A DNA stretch of 64,000 bases from WRGT01 sp964450405 (GTDB taxonomy: Bacteria > Spirochaetota > UBA4802 > UBA5550): assembly GCA_964450405.1 (NCBI GenBank), contig CAYVCQ010000007.1, positions 98,691 to 162,690 of the forward strand, written 5' to 3'. How positions within the stretch are numbered: the first letter of the stretch is position 1; each line of letters starts with the position of its first letter. Positions 53,125 to 61,829 of this stretch are shown piece after piece. Both the position numbers and the translations under genes were made by a program. The notes beneath the pieces were generated by a model. It had not been told where the DNA came from, searched no databases, and was given only the letters and a program-made list of their open reading frames with translations.

Positions 53125-53952
53125 ATGTCCAAACGATCAAAAAAAGGAAAATTTGATATTATGAATTTAAGCCGGTTTTTATTTTCAATAACAAGAGGAG
53201 CAAAACACCCCCGGTATTCTGAATATGATTACAGAAAAATTGTTGTTATTAATACTTTCCTTCTATTAGCCATGGTAACCCTTTTTGTTATGGGTCTGCA
53301 TATTCTTATTCATGAAAACCTGTTTTATTCCGCATGCGTTAATTTCCTAACAGTTATATCAATTATAATTTTTATGATATATTTCAGATTATCTGCAGAT
53401 TTTCTTTTTTATAAAATTGTTTTAACAGTAATTTCCGGAAGCTTTATGATTTATCTTGTTGCCACCGGAGGTATTGAAAATACCGGTCCTCTCTGGACAT
53501 ATATACTCCCCATTCTTTCATACTTTCTTCTTGGTCATAAAAAAGCTACAACTGCAATTATAATTATACTGTTACTATATATAATTATACTCTTTGTACC
53601 AGGAATCCCCTTTGTTATTACAGCCTATCCGCTTTACTACAAAGTCAGATTTATACTTACAACGATTTTTGTTTCAATAGTGGCCTATTCTCAGGAATAC
53701 GGCCGTTTTAAGGCCTTTGAAAAACAGATAATTCTTATAAACAAGCTCAAGTCTGCTAATGATGAAATTAAAGAATTAAAAGATCTTATACCTATCTGTG
53801 CCAATTGTAAAAAGGTAAGAAATGACAAAGGCTACTGGGAACAGGTTGATTCTTATCTTCAAAAACGGGCAAAGATTTCCTTCACACACAGTATATGCAA
53901 AGAATGCTCAGATAAACTATATGGCGGAGAAAACTGGTATAAAAAGAAGTAA
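53125..53952 (+). CDS. Membrane protein with C-terminal CxxC-CxxC module
   Basis: About 275 residues; the start is uncertain (GTG at 53110, ATG at 53125 or ATG at 53161, none with a strong site). Five or six membrane helices fill residues about 35-195, then a short coil and a C-terminal module PICANCKKVRNDKGYWEQVD ending in ICKECSDKLYGG. This CxxC/CxxC module is familiar at the end of PAS and receiver proteins in spirochaetes and Deltaproteobacteria, where it may bind metal; its function is not known to me. Here it follows a membrane sensor-like region without a kinase. Confidence 0.72.
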   Translation: MSKRSKKGKFDIMNLSRFLFSITRGAKHPRYSEYDYRKIVVINTFLLLAMVTLFVMGLHILIHENLFYSACVNFLTVISIIIFMIYFRLSADFLFYKIVLTVISGSFMIYLVATGGIENTGPLWTYILPILSYFLLGHKKATTAIIIILLLYIIILFVPGIPFVITAYPLYYKVRFILTTIFVSIVAYSQEYGRFKAFEKQIILINKLKSANDEIKELKDLIPICANCKKVRNDKGYWEQVDSYLQKRAKISFTHSICKECSDKLYGGENWYKKK

Positions 53953-54264
53953 TGTGAATGGTAATTTTCATGAAAAATCAATTAATAAAAGTTATGTTAA
54001 TTCGCTAATCATTCACTCTTTTAAAAATAAAAATCCTCTTGATTTAATCTTCTGAATTTATTACTATATAAAAAATTACTGATAATGCAGTATTACTCTA
54101 TTAAATAAAAGGTGAATTCAGAGAATTTGCCTGTGATAATTCCACTCTTTTAAAAACGAGTAACATTTCGTTTGTATAGGTAACTTAAAAAAGGCTGTCT
54201 TTCTGAATATATTTTAAAATATGAAGCTCCACTTAATCCGGAGCTCATTTTAACCGGAGGAATA
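53953..54264. other. Gap without recognisable genes
   Basis: 312 bases of AT-rich DNA before the XpaC-TelA pair. It must contain their promoter, but no clear -35/-10 pair, hairpin or repeat stands out. Short ORFs lack ribosome-binding sites. Confidence 0.55.
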
Positions 54265-54873
54265 ATGTTTCTAAGATTGTTAATATCGCTGATAATAGGG
54301 ATTGTTGCCGGGAGGGTTTTCCATCTTTTCTTTTTTTTCTTTCACAGTTACTTTCTCTCAATACTTATTGGAATTCTTGCATACTATCTATCATACAGAT
54401 CTCTTAAATACCTTGTCACCAGAAAGGGGGCGCAGGTAATTGTAAATGACCCATTCAAGGCTGTTGCCAGTGAAAAGGCTGTACGGGAAGGGATGGAGAA
54501 ACTGAAAAGTTTACGAAGCAACACCCGGATGATTGCAGATAATGCCGTGGCATCAAAAGTTGTAGATATATGCAAAACCGGAACCGAGATATTTGACTAT
54601 CTTGGAAAAAATCCCGGAGACATCTCCAAGGCGAGACAGTTCATCAACTATTACCTCGACGCAACAGAGAAGATCGTAAATCAGTATGTCGAACTCTCGG
54701 CAAGAAAAGATAAAACCAAAGAGATAGAGGACTCTCTGAAAAGAGTGGAAACCATGCTCGATTCAATTAAAGAAACATACACCAAGCAGCTGCACAATCT
54801 CCTTGAGGATGATCTTCTTGATCTGAACACCGAGATAACAGTTCTTGAAAAGACAATGAAATTTGAAGCGTAA
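54265..54873 (+). CDS. XpaC-like protein, partner of TelA
   Basis: 202 residues: two adjacent N-terminal membrane helices (about 3-50) followed by a long helical domain with coiled-coil character, as in XpaC (5-bromo-4-chloroindolyl phosphate hydrolysis protein) family members. The conserved pairing with a TelA gene 24 bases downstream supports the assignment. XpaC-TelA pairs have been linked to envelope stress and toxic-anion resistance, but the mechanism is not settled. GGAGG precedes the start. Confidence 0.78.
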   Translation: MFLRLLISLIIGIVAGRVFHLFFFFFHSYFLSILIGILAYYLSYRSLKYLVTRKGAQVIVNDPFKAVASEKAVREGMEKLKSLRSNTRMIADNAVASKVVDICKTGTEIFDYLGKNPGDISKARQFINYYLDATEKIVNQYVELSARKDKTKEIEDSLKRVETMLDSIKETYTKQLHNLLEDDLLDLNTEITVLEKTMKFEA

Positions 54874-54897
54874 TAATTTATAACATCGGAGGACACA

Positions 54898-55998
54898 ATG
54901 GAAGGAGCAGCAGTACAGGAATTAAAAAAAGAACCGTCACTAAACGATCTTACAGGTGATCAGAAAAAGAAGGTTGAGCAGATTATGGCTCAGATAGATG
55001 TAAATGACTCGCAAAGTATTATTCAGTATGGAGTTGGCGCGCAGACAAACATTTCGAATTTTGCCGACAGTGTACTCGACCAGGTTAAGGCAAAGGACGC
55101 TGGAGAGGTCGGTTCGGTGCTTACTGATCTGATGCTCACTGTCAAGAAAATCGATGTTGATTCTCTTTCCGGGGAAAGTATGATGTCAAAGATTCCTCTG
55201 CTTGGAAATCTTTTTGCCGGTGCTAAAAAATTTATCGCTCAGTACCAGTCTATAGAAAGTCACATTGAAGAGATAACAGATGAGATGACCAAGGCGAGAA
55301 TGCAGCTTCTGAAAGATGTCACTCTACTTGATGCACTATATGAAAAAAACAAAGAGTATCTAGGAGAACTTGATGTCTTTATACTCGCAGGCGGATTAAA
55401 GCTTAAAGAGCTTCAGGAGAAGACTCTCCCCGAGCTTAAAGCAAAGGCCGATGCATCGCAGGATACACTTGACGCGCAGAAGGTTCAGGATCTCTCGCAG
55501 ATGATAAACAGATTCGAAAAGAAAATTTATGACCTGAAACTGAGCCGGATGATCGCAATCCAGACACTTCCGCAGGTGAGACTTATTCAGAACAACGATC
55601 AGCTGCTTGTGGAAAAAATTCAGAGTTCAATACTCAACACAATTCCGCTCTGGAAAAATCAGGTCGTTATAGCCATAAGTCTTTTCAGACAGAAAAAAGC
55701 TCTCGAGCTTCAGAAAGAGGTTTCTCAAACAACAAATGATCTCCTTACAAAAAATTCCGAACTGCTCAAAACAAGCAGCATAGAAGTTGCAAAGGAATCT
55801 GAAAAAGGAATTGTTGAGATCGAAACTCTGAAAAAGGTTCATGACAACCTCATTTCAACCATTGACGAAACACTGAAAATTCAGGCAGATGGAAAAACAA
55901 AACGTGCCCAGGCCGAAGTTGAGATTCAGAAACTTGAGGAAGAATTGAAGAAGAAACTTGCACAGGTTAAGGATTCCGGATCAACTTTGAAACTGTAG
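54898..55998 (+). CDS. telA: TelA-family toxic-anion-resistance protein
   Basis: 366 residues, nearly all helical and soluble. TelA features include the early repeat of charged helices, the central KIPLLGNLFAGAKKFIAQYQ, LDVFILAGGLKLKELQ, and SSILNTIPLWKNQVVIAISL, with a coiled-coil C-terminus. The family was named from tellurite resistance; its members probably act on envelope integrity with XpaC. GGAGG lies before the ATG. A dispersed palindromic repeat follows the stop and may act as its terminator. Confidence 0.88.
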   Translation: MEGAAVQELKKEPSLNDLTGDQKKKVEQIMAQIDVNDSQSIIQYGVGAQTNISNFADSVLDQVKAKDAGEVGSVLTDLMLTVKKIDVDSLSGESMMSKIPLLGNLFAGAKKFIAQYQSIESHIEEITDEMTKARMQLLKDVTLLDALYEKNKEYLGELDVFILAGGLKLKELQEKTLPELKAKADASQDTLDAQKVQDLSQMINRFEKKIYDLKLSRMIAIQTLPQVRLIQNNDQLLVEKIQSSILNTIPLWKNQVVIAISLFRQKKALELQKEVSQTTNDLLTKNSELLKTSSIEVAKESEKGIVEIETLKKVHDNLISTIDETLKIQADGKTKRAQAEVEIQKLEEELKKKLAQVKDSGSTLKL

Positions 55999-56036
55999 AG
56001 TAAACAAGTCATCCTAGCGAACATTTTTTTTACTTT

Positions 56037-56139
56037 GTCATTCCGGTTTTGCAGTTTCCGTTCATGCAAATACCGGAATCTCATAGTAAAATCTATTGTA
56101 TGAGATACCGGCATTCCGTTTCACTGCAGCCGGCATGAC
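56037..56139. repeat. Dispersed palindromic repeat, copy 3 of 3
   Basis: GTCATTCCGG at the left end and a right end with one change (CCGGCATGAC), plus the inner ACCGGAATCTCAT / ATGAGATACCGG pair. It matches the repeats at 2819-2919 and 14462-14599. It lies between telA and the DJ-1 gene. Confidence 0.85.
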
Positions 56140-56202
56140 AAAGATTTTACATTGTGTAAAATTATAGTTTTCAGTCATTCTTATCTTCATCAGGAGAAAA
56201 AA

Positions 56203-56742
56203 ATGAAAGTTCTCGTCCCCCTTGCTGAAGGATTTGAAGAAATTGAAGCAATTACCGTGATAGACATTCTCAGACGCGCCGGAATAGATACGGTTACTGC
56301 TTCACTTAAAAATAATCCGGTAACAGGATCTCACAGAATCTCCGTAACTACCGACATAGAACTTAATGATAATGAGAATTTCGATGCCATCATACTTCCT
56401 GGAGGAATGCCCGGAAGCACCAACTTAAAAAATGATCGTCGAATTATAAACTTAATTAAAATGATAAATAAAGCTGGCGGTTTAACAGCAGCAATTTGTG
56501 CCGCACCAATAGTTCTTTCTGAAGCAGGTGTATTAAAAGAAAAGAAATTCACATGTTTTCCCGGATATGAAAAGGAAATTACCGACGGAATTCATATCAA
56601 CGAAAAGGTTGTCATTGATGGATCTATCATTACCGGTATTGGAGCCGGATCTGCGGTTTTATTTGCCCTGGCTATAGTGGAATTTCTGAAAGACAAAGAA
56701 ACAGCGCGTAAAATCAAGGAACAGATAATCTCATTCTGGTAA
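56203..56742 (+). CDS. DJ-1/PfpI-superfamily protein
   Basis: 179 residues from the ATG at 56203, which has GGAG seven bases upstream; the frame continues further 5' without a site. LVPLAEGFEEIEAITVIDIL carries the conserved Glu, and TAAICAAPIVLSEAG carries the reactive nucleophile-elbow Cys, as in DJ-1, YajL and ThiJ-like proteins. Members act in glyoxal/methylglyoxal detoxification or as redox chaperones; which applies here is not decidable. Monocistronic. Confidence 0.88.
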   Translation: MKVLVPLAEGFEEIEAITVIDILRRAGIDTVTASLKNNPVTGSHRISVTTDIELNDNENFDAIILPGGMPGSTNLKNDRRIINLIKMINKAGGLTAAICAAPIVLSEAGVLKEKKFTCFPGYEKEITDGIHINEKVVIDGSIITGIGAGSAVLFALAIVEFLKDKETARKIKEQIISFW

Positions 56743-56878
56743 ACTATACCAAATTAGAGCAAACACGACTCAATTTTAAAATATAATCTTGACATATATC
56801 AACCTTCATTATATCAAAGTACAAAAGTGTTCAGAAAACATATACTTTTTAAAAATAATACAATAGAAAATAGAAAAT

Positions 56879-57898
56879 ATGGGAATAAATCCTTTTAAAG
56901 AATCCAATCTTAATGATCTGCAGCAGAATATCACTGATTTTCTGGTGGATCACTTTGTGGACAAAAAACATAGAGTTAGAACTCTATGGAAGAATATTAA
57001 TAAAAAAGGGAATGAACGTATTACAATTATGTTCATTCCTCACACAGAAAAGAAAATAGTAAACTTTCATATATCGATTTTTACAATCTCCACAATTGCC
57101 TCCTTTATATTTATCACAGTAATCGTAACCTCTGTATTGATAATAAACCATTCTTCTACAGTAAAGGAAGTATCAATTCTCAAAAGAGATGGAACCGATT
57201 CTAAAGTTCAGATAAAAATCTACAAAGAAGAAATAAATAAACTTTACGATATATTTCAGAAATTCAAACCTGAATTAACTTATCTCTACTCTCTAACTCC
57301 TGACAGCAACATAGATTCTCTCTGGGCAAAGGGTGGAGAGAATAATCCGAATCCAACTGCCGAGCAGACAGATAATGATCCGAATGTCCCGTCAATTGAA
57401 CTTCTTAATATACAGGAAGTTAAGCATGAACTTGAAACAACTAAAGATGTTGTTGGAAAAATAAAAAGCTTTCTAAACTACAGAAAAAAGATTATAGAAA
57501 ATACTCCATCCATATGGCCCGTGGAGGGATACATCGTATCAAGATACGGATATAGAAACTCACCCTATTCATTTGAAACTGAATTCCACGATGGAATCGA
57601 TATAGAAACTTTCCCATGTTCAGAGATAAAATCAACAGCTCCCGGAAACGTCAGTGAAATAAGATGGGACCCGGCTCTTGGACTTACGGTTTCCATTCGT
57701 CACAAATACGGATTTATAACTTCCTACAGTCATTGTCAGAGAGTATCAGTTGAAGTGGGACAGAAAGTACTTAAGGGCGAAGTTATCGGGTACGCCGGTA
57801 AAACCGGTAAAACCACAGAGTATACATGCTTCTATCAGGTAAAAATTGGTACTGAATTTGTCGACCCGATGCCTTATTTAAACAGAATATCGAGATAA
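56879..57898 (+). CDS. M23-type (LytM) protein lacking the HxH zinc motif
   Basis: 339 residues: cytoplasmic N-terminus of about 65 residues, one membrane helix (about 68-92), a coiled-coil/linker to about 210, and a C-terminal LytM domain (about 215-335). The first zinc motif HDGID is present and a YSHCQRV histidine remains, but the canonical HLHxEV near the end is TCFYQV, so the HxH ligands are lost. It is probably not an active endopeptidase and may, like EnvC or NlpD, regulate an amidase or act structurally. The start lacks a strong ribosome-binding site. Confidence 0.82.
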   Translation: MGINPFKESNLNDLQQNITDFLVDHFVDKKHRVRTLWKNINKKGNERITIMFIPHTEKKIVNFHISIFTISTIASFIFITVIVTSVLIINHSSTVKEVSILKRDGTDSKVQIKIYKEEINKLYDIFQKFKPELTYLYSLTPDSNIDSLWAKGGENNPNPTAEQTDNDPNVPSIELLNIQEVKHELETTKDVVGKIKSFLNYRKKIIENTPSIWPVEGYIVSRYGYRNSPYSFETEFHDGIDIETFPCSEIKSTAPGNVSEIRWDPALGLTVSIRHKYGFITSYSHCQRVSVEVGQKVLKGEVIGYAGKTGKTTEYTCFYQVKIGTEFVDPMPYLNRISR

Positions 57899-57900
57899 CG

Positions 57901-57945
57901 CTTCGACTCCGCTCACCCACCATTTGACAGACTCAGTGAACGCAT
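57901..57945. repeat. Short dispersed-type inverted repeat
   Basis: CGCTTCGACTCCGCTCA and a reversed CTCAGTGAACGC flank a short core, just after the M23 stop. Motifs like this recur in many bacterial genomes; only one copy is in this window. Confidence 0.45.
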
Positions 57946-57979
57946 ATATTCCATTAAACAATCAGTACCAGAATACTTA

Positions 57980-58048
57980 AAAATCCTCCGGCCATTGGCC
58001 ACCCCCTTTATAAGGGGGATGTTTAGCCAGGCGAAACGGGGGGATTTT
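57980..58048. repeat. Palindromic intergenic repeat with GC-rich core
   Basis: AAAATCCTCCG at one end is answered by CGGGGGGATTTT at the other, with an inner CCCCCTTTATAAGGGGG hairpin. It resembles in style the ends of the DUF559 unit but shares no long match with it. It lies between the convergent M23 and fliM genes. Confidence 0.6.
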
Positions 58049-58103
58049 AGTTTTATTTAACGAAATGTCTTTTACTAAACTTCAATATAATATACACCAG
58101 CAA

Positions 58104-58133
58104 AAAAAAGACCGGATTTACCGGTCTTTTTCT
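58104..58133. terminator. Bidirectional terminator between M23 gene and fliM
   Basis: AAAAGACCGG and CCGGTCTTTT form a ten-bp stem around five bases, with A-rich and T-rich flanks on both sides. It is 55 bases after the fliM stop. Confidence 0.85.
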
Positions 58134-58188
58134 ATTTATATCATGAAGTGATTCCCTTGGCCACTGAGCGGAAATGAAGGATTATATC

Positions 58189-59214
58189 CTAAAAGTCATC
58201 TTCACTTCTGCTAGATGTAAGAAGTTCATCAGGAACATCCTCAATTTTATCTCCGATCTTGACTGCGATTCTATTTGAAACAAGTCCCGGAGTGCATTTA
58301 TATTTCTTTCTTCCGCCGATTGTAAGGATCATGTCATCGCCTACTCTTGTGTCAGGAAGCTTCAATACATCTCCAGGCCGCAACTCGAGAACTTCCTGAA
58401 CAGTAACCTTAGCGCTTCCGATCTGTGCAACGATAGGTAGAGATACATTTTCAAGTCGTCCCTGAATGATGGAGAGGTTTTCGTCAGTTGCACCTTTCCT
58501 GATACTTGAGTACATATACTGAGCGGAAAGTTTTGAAATTATCGGTTCAATGGAGATATAAGGAATACAAAGATTTGTCATCCCCTCAACTTCTCCTACT
58601 TTTGTTTCCAGTGTTATTAAAACAACCATGTCATTAGGGGGAACTATCTGTGCAAACTGCGGATTAGTTTCAATATTTCCAAGTCTGGGACGAAGATCTA
58701 TTACGTTAGACCATGCTTCACGGAGATTACCGAGAATTCTTACGATGATTCCCTCCATTACTGAAAGTTCGATATCGGTAAGTTCACGGCTTATTTTCGT
58801 CGCCTCTCCAAGTCCTCCGAAGAGCTTATCTATAATTGTAAATGTAATAGAAGGGTCAATTTCAAGTACAGCTGATCCCTTCAGCGGATCCATATTGATT
58901 ACAGCAAGTGTTGTGGGATTCGGGATAGATCTTATGAACTCCTCATAAGTCAGCTGGTCAACAGAAGCAACGTGAACCCCCACAAGGGCACGGAGCTGTG
59001 CAGATAGTGCTGTTGTAGTTAAACGGGCGAATGTTTCATGCATCATCTGAAGAGTTCGTATATGATCCTTTGAGAACTTGTCAGGTCTCCGGAAGTCATA
59101 TATTTTGACTTTTTTCTGCTCTTTAACTGCAGTATAATCTGTAGTATCCACCTCGCCCGTGGATATGGCGGTCAACAGGGCATCAATCTCATCCTGTGAT
59201 AATATCTCTGTCAT
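58189..59214 (-). CDS. fliM: Flagellar motor switch protein FliM
   Basis: 341 residues. N-terminal LSQDEIDALLTA is the CheY-P-binding motif; the CheC-like middle domain has KFSKDHIRTLQMMHETFARL, ASVDQLTYEEFIRSIPNPTT and LEIDPSITFTIIDKLFGG; a C-terminal SpoA domain (about 255-330) holds LRPGDVLKLP. It forms the C-ring with FliG and FliN and sets rotation direction. The N-terminal half is close to spirochaete FliM. No other flagellar gene is in the window, so it is separated from the usual fliL-fliM-fliN cluster. It overlaps the upstream gene by four bases. Confidence 0.94.
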   Translation of the reverse strand: MTEILSQDEIDALLTAISTGEVDTTDYTAVKEQKKVKIYDFRRPDKFSKDHIRTLQMMHETFARLTTTALSAQLRALVGVHVASVDQLTYEEFIRSIPNPTTLAVINMDPLKGSAVLEIDPSITFTIIDKLFGGLGEATKISRELTDIELSVMEGIIVRILGNLREAWSNVIDLRPRLGNIETNPQFAQIVPPNDMVVLITLETKVGEVEGMTNLCIPYISIEPIISKLSAQYMYSSIRKGATDENLSIIQGRLENVSLPIVAQIGSAKVTVQEVLELRPGDVLKLPDTRVGDDMILTIGGRKKYKCTPGLVSNRIAVKIGDKIEDVPDELLTSSRSEDDF

Positions 59215-60212
59215 TTTTTTTCACCCTTCATAACACTTGCTTCAAGACCTGAAACAAGCCATAGATAATCCCCTTCATTGTTCTTTTCCAGTCTGTACAC
59301 ATATTTAAATTTTTTCGGTCTTATCATGCTGTTTCTTGAAGCATCCACTGTAACATAGGATACAAGACCGGTATTATCAATCTCCTCATTTATTATTCTA
59401 TAATCAAGAAGATAATCATTTTTCCGGTTAACAAGAAATCTTAAAAAATCTTTTTCTATCATTTTTTTATCATAATCATCCGCCAGATCATATTTTCTGG
59501 AGAAATCGGGATATGAATGAATAAATTTATCGGTATCGATATATTTAATCGATCTTTCCCACTGATTTTCTTTTTCAGCGCTTAAAAGAAGAAGTATAAC
59601 TTCGGCAGGAGTGAGCTTTACTCCCCCCGCCTCCTTTGCCTGAAACGGCATATAAGTCTTATCATTTATAACTTTAAATGATAACTCATTGCTGCTTATT
59701 ATAACTTTATTTTCTTCAGCAGCATCTCCGATAAAAGGGAAAAAGTGAAGTCTCAACCTGTAGTTTTTATCAGGCTCAAAATTATATATTCTTTTAAGAT
59801 TCTGAGAATGCATAAAGGTCTCACCTGCGGCGAGTTTTACTTCTCTTTTATTCATCCAGGAGATAGTCTCTTTGCTTTCTTTACCGTTTATAATATATGG
59901 CACAATCAGTTCAGCGTTTTTCCCCTTCATATCAAATACTACAGGCTTAAATGTTGTATAATCTGCATTATCCCCTCGGGCCTTGTCGAAAATATCAGAT
60001 CTTTTCGGAGAATCATATATAAAAAATGAAATTTCATCATCAGTTACGTTTTTTATCTGAATATTCAGCATAATGTCTTCGCTGTTATGGAATTTCTGCT
60101 TTTCAAGATGAAGATTTACACTGAAACTATAAGTCTCCCTGCAGTCGGAATTATTTGACAGCAGGATAACCGCGCAGATCAGTGTTGTAAAAATGTAATA
60201 AACTCTTCTCAT
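59211..60212 (-). CDS. Exported protein of unknown function upstream of fliM
   Basis: 333 residues with a signal peptide (about 1-24). The first half is an immunoglobulin-like beta domain (LHLEKQKFHNSEDIMLNIQI, IYNFEPDKNYRLRLHFFPF), in the style of BsuPI-like domains. The second half (about 205-325) is alpha/beta with YVTVDASRNSM and FKYVYRLEKNNEGDYLWLV, like domains that measure or bind in the periplasm. No family assigned. Its stop overlaps the fliM start by four bases, so it is translationally coupled to a motor gene. Confidence 0.75.
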   Translation of the reverse strand: MRRVYYIFTTLICAVILLSNNSDCRETYSFSVNLHLEKQKFHNSEDIMLNIQIKNVTDDEISFFIYDSPKRSDIFDKARGDNADYTTFKPVVFDMKGKNAELIVPYIINGKESKETISWMNKREVKLAAGETFMHSQNLKRIYNFEPDKNYRLRLHFFPFIGDAAEENKVIISSNELSFKVINDKTYMPFQAKEAGGVKLTPAEVILLLLSAEKENQWERSIKYIDTDKFIHSYPDFSRKYDLADDYDKKMIEKDFLRFLVNRKNDYLLDYRIINEEIDNTGLVSYVTVDASRNSMIRPKKFKYVYRLEKNNEGDYLWLVSGLEASVMKGEKK

Positions 60213-60464
60213 TTCAGATTATAACCAGTTTTATTTTAGGATTTTCTTCTCATATATTTATCGACATAATCACTTTTTTTTCGTATAAAATTTCGGAATT
60301 TAGGGTGGAGTTTGGCGCAAAGATGGATTTTCCAGAATAAAGTTATTCTTAAGTAAGTGCATAAAATTCTATCAACCAACTCATTAAATAAAAAACAGCA
60401 TAGTATTGCTGATATATCTGCAATACTATGTGAGGTTATTCCGTGTTTTGCATTTACTGCAGTA

Positions 60465-60695
60465 TTACGGCTTTTTAATCAGCCGGGAAATCTCTCCATC
60501 TCTGGGGAAGCGTTGTTCATTATTGTTCAGCTTGGAATAGATAATTTTACCGTCACAGGAGACATCAAAGATTCCGCCGCTCCCCTTAATAAGTTCAATT
60601 TCCGAATCAGGAAAATCTGATTTTATCTCTGCCTCCACCCGGGAAGCCTGAGGATAAAAATTTCACGCTGCGCAGTATTTGATTGTAATTTTCAT
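60465..60695 (-). CDS. SelW-like (Rdx family) selenoprotein with in-frame UGA as Sec11
   Basis: 76 residues from ATG at 60695 to TAA at 60467-60465, reading through one TGA at 60665-60663. Translation is MKITIKYCAAU then NFYPQASRVEAEIKSDFPD, continuing SGGIFDVSCDGKIIYSK and ending in SRLIKKP. CxxU in the first loop after a beta strand, the E/D-rich helix, and the GxFDVxxDGKxIYSK strand pair are the plan of SelW/Rdx thioredoxin-like proteins. A stem-loop suited to a bacterial SECIS begins a few bases after the TGA. Standard gene callers would miss it. A weak GTGAG lies before the ATG. Redox role inferred; partner unknown. Selenocysteine genes (selA, selB, selC) are not in the window. Confidence 0.85.
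60621..60659 (-). promoter_or_regulatory. Candidate bacterial SECIS element
   Basis: Three bases after the TGA, minus-strand TTTTATC (60659-60653) pairs with GATAAAA (60627-60621); CTC/GAG extends the stem above a small asymmetric bulge, leaving a GC-rich apical loop about 16-29 bases from the TGA. Location within the coding region and loop distance fit bacterial selenocysteine insertion elements. Confidence 0.68.
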
Positions 60696-60934
60696 AAGAT
60701 TGCTCACTTTTCATATATATTTTGAGACAATGAATATTTGCCAAAATCCCGTCTTTAATTAATATTAATATACTTTGTCATAGAGATCAACTCTATCCGG
60801 TAATAAACTTAGTACTTAATAAAAATAAAACTTCAATGCGGTTTATACTGGAAACAGGAGTTGTGACTGTTTTGATCGGCAATATATAAATGCATAGTCA
60901 ACGGAATTGATTATTCTAACAAATCCTTCAATTG

Positions 60935-60971
60935 TTTCATACACCAGCCTCTTATCGTCTAGTGTATGAAA
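60935..60971. other. Hairpin in the gap upstream of the SelW-like gene
   Basis: TTTCATACAC and GTGTATGAAA form a perfect ten-bp stem around 17 bases, in the 364-base gap between the SelW-like gene and the lipoprotein gene (both minus strand). There is no U run. A 65-codon ORF over it has no ribosome-binding site and is not reported as a gene. Confidence 0.45.
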
Positions 60972-61059
60972 TTTGCCATAAGCTAGATATCTACAATCTG
61001 ATAAAATAAATTGTTTGATTATCTTCTTTAAATAGCACAATATACCAGCTACTTAATTA

Positions 61060-61470
61060 TTATAGGGTTGTAAACGAACAGATAGGGCCGAAATATGTTC
61101 CTTGAGAATTTGCGTATATCGCACAGAAATAATAAGTTGTCCCTGAAATAAGCCCAGTAATCGACTGTGAGTATGCTACAGCCACAACACCCGAGCCCAG
61201 AGACGATCCTCCTGCGGCAGGCGCCCTCGTACCAAAGGAATCGTTTCCTGTTCCTAGTGGGATAGTAGAATAGCGAAACCAGCCGGTCGCAGCATAACCG
61301 TTAGGATTCCCCTCTCCATGAAGCGTGACTGATGTTGAAGTGAGTGCAGTCACATATGTTGTGGAGCCAGCAGCTCCAAGCGGATCATTTTTATCTTCCT
61401 GCGTATATTCACAGTTAAACAATGATAGCGTACTTAAAAATATTACTGCTAATAAAAATTTTTTAGCCAT
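61060..61470 (-). CDS. Small lipoprotein with a fibronectin-III-like domain
   Basis: 136 residues. Lipobox LSLFNC gives Cys20, then a polar linker and a beta domain with Thr/Ser/Gly-rich strands (VTALTSTSVTLHGEGNPNG, SQSITGLISGTTYYFCAIYA) typical of fibronectin type III modules. Two further cysteines near the end may pair. Probably surface or periplasmic. GGGAGA precedes the start. It resembles short spirochaete lipoproteins; the function is unknown. Confidence 0.75.
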   Translation of the reverse strand: MAKKFLLAVIFLSTLSLFNCEYTQEDKNDPLGAAGSTTYVTALTSTSVTLHGEGNPNGYAATGWFRYSTIPLGTGNDSFGTRAPAAGGSSLGSGVVAVAYSQSITGLISGTTYYFCAIYANSQGTYFGPICSFTTL

Positions 61471-61761
61471 TATTTTCTCCCTTTTAATAAACTGATAACC
61501 TCGATTTAAGTGAAATCTTGATTAAGTCAATTGATTTTGTTTAAAAAATCCCGATTCAAAACTCTGAATTATTAAATCAAAAAACTGTTTCGAATTACAA
61601 AGTTTACTATTTTGCCTATTATCTGAAATAGATTTCAATAAAGAGGTATTTGTCAATAAAATTATTGCACAAGATTCAGTGATTTGTCAGTAAATAATCT
61701 CCTGTAGCTAAAATGTACATACTTTTATTTTACATCTGACTCGCGGTCTTTTCTGATCCAA

Positions 61762-61795
61762 AAAAAAAGCTCACCCGAAGGTGAGCCTTTTTAAA
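61762..61795 (-). terminator. Rho-independent terminator after the Fe-S protein gene
   Basis: Minus-strand GGCTCACC-TTCG-GGTGAGC with a UUCG-type tetraloop, followed by nine T, 34 bases after the gene's stop. The rest of the 359-base gap (61471-61829) is AT-rich with nothing recognised. Confidence 0.9.
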
Positions 61796-61829
61796 ATTTT
61801 TATCTTCGCAAATTGTGATGAAAAAACTC

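Noticed and set aside
60357..60620. Plus-strand 87-codon ORF
   Set aside because: It is antisense to the SelW-like selenoprotein gene, has no recognised domain, and lacks a good start.
60465..60662. SelW-like frame as an ordinary pseudogene with a stop
   Set aside because: The only stop falls exactly on the redox-active position of CxxU, the rest of the frame is intact, and a SECIS-like stem-loop follows.
60843..61040. Minus-strand 65-codon ORF
   Set aside because: No ribosome-binding site, no recognisable domain, and it contains a hairpin; more likely intergenic DNA.
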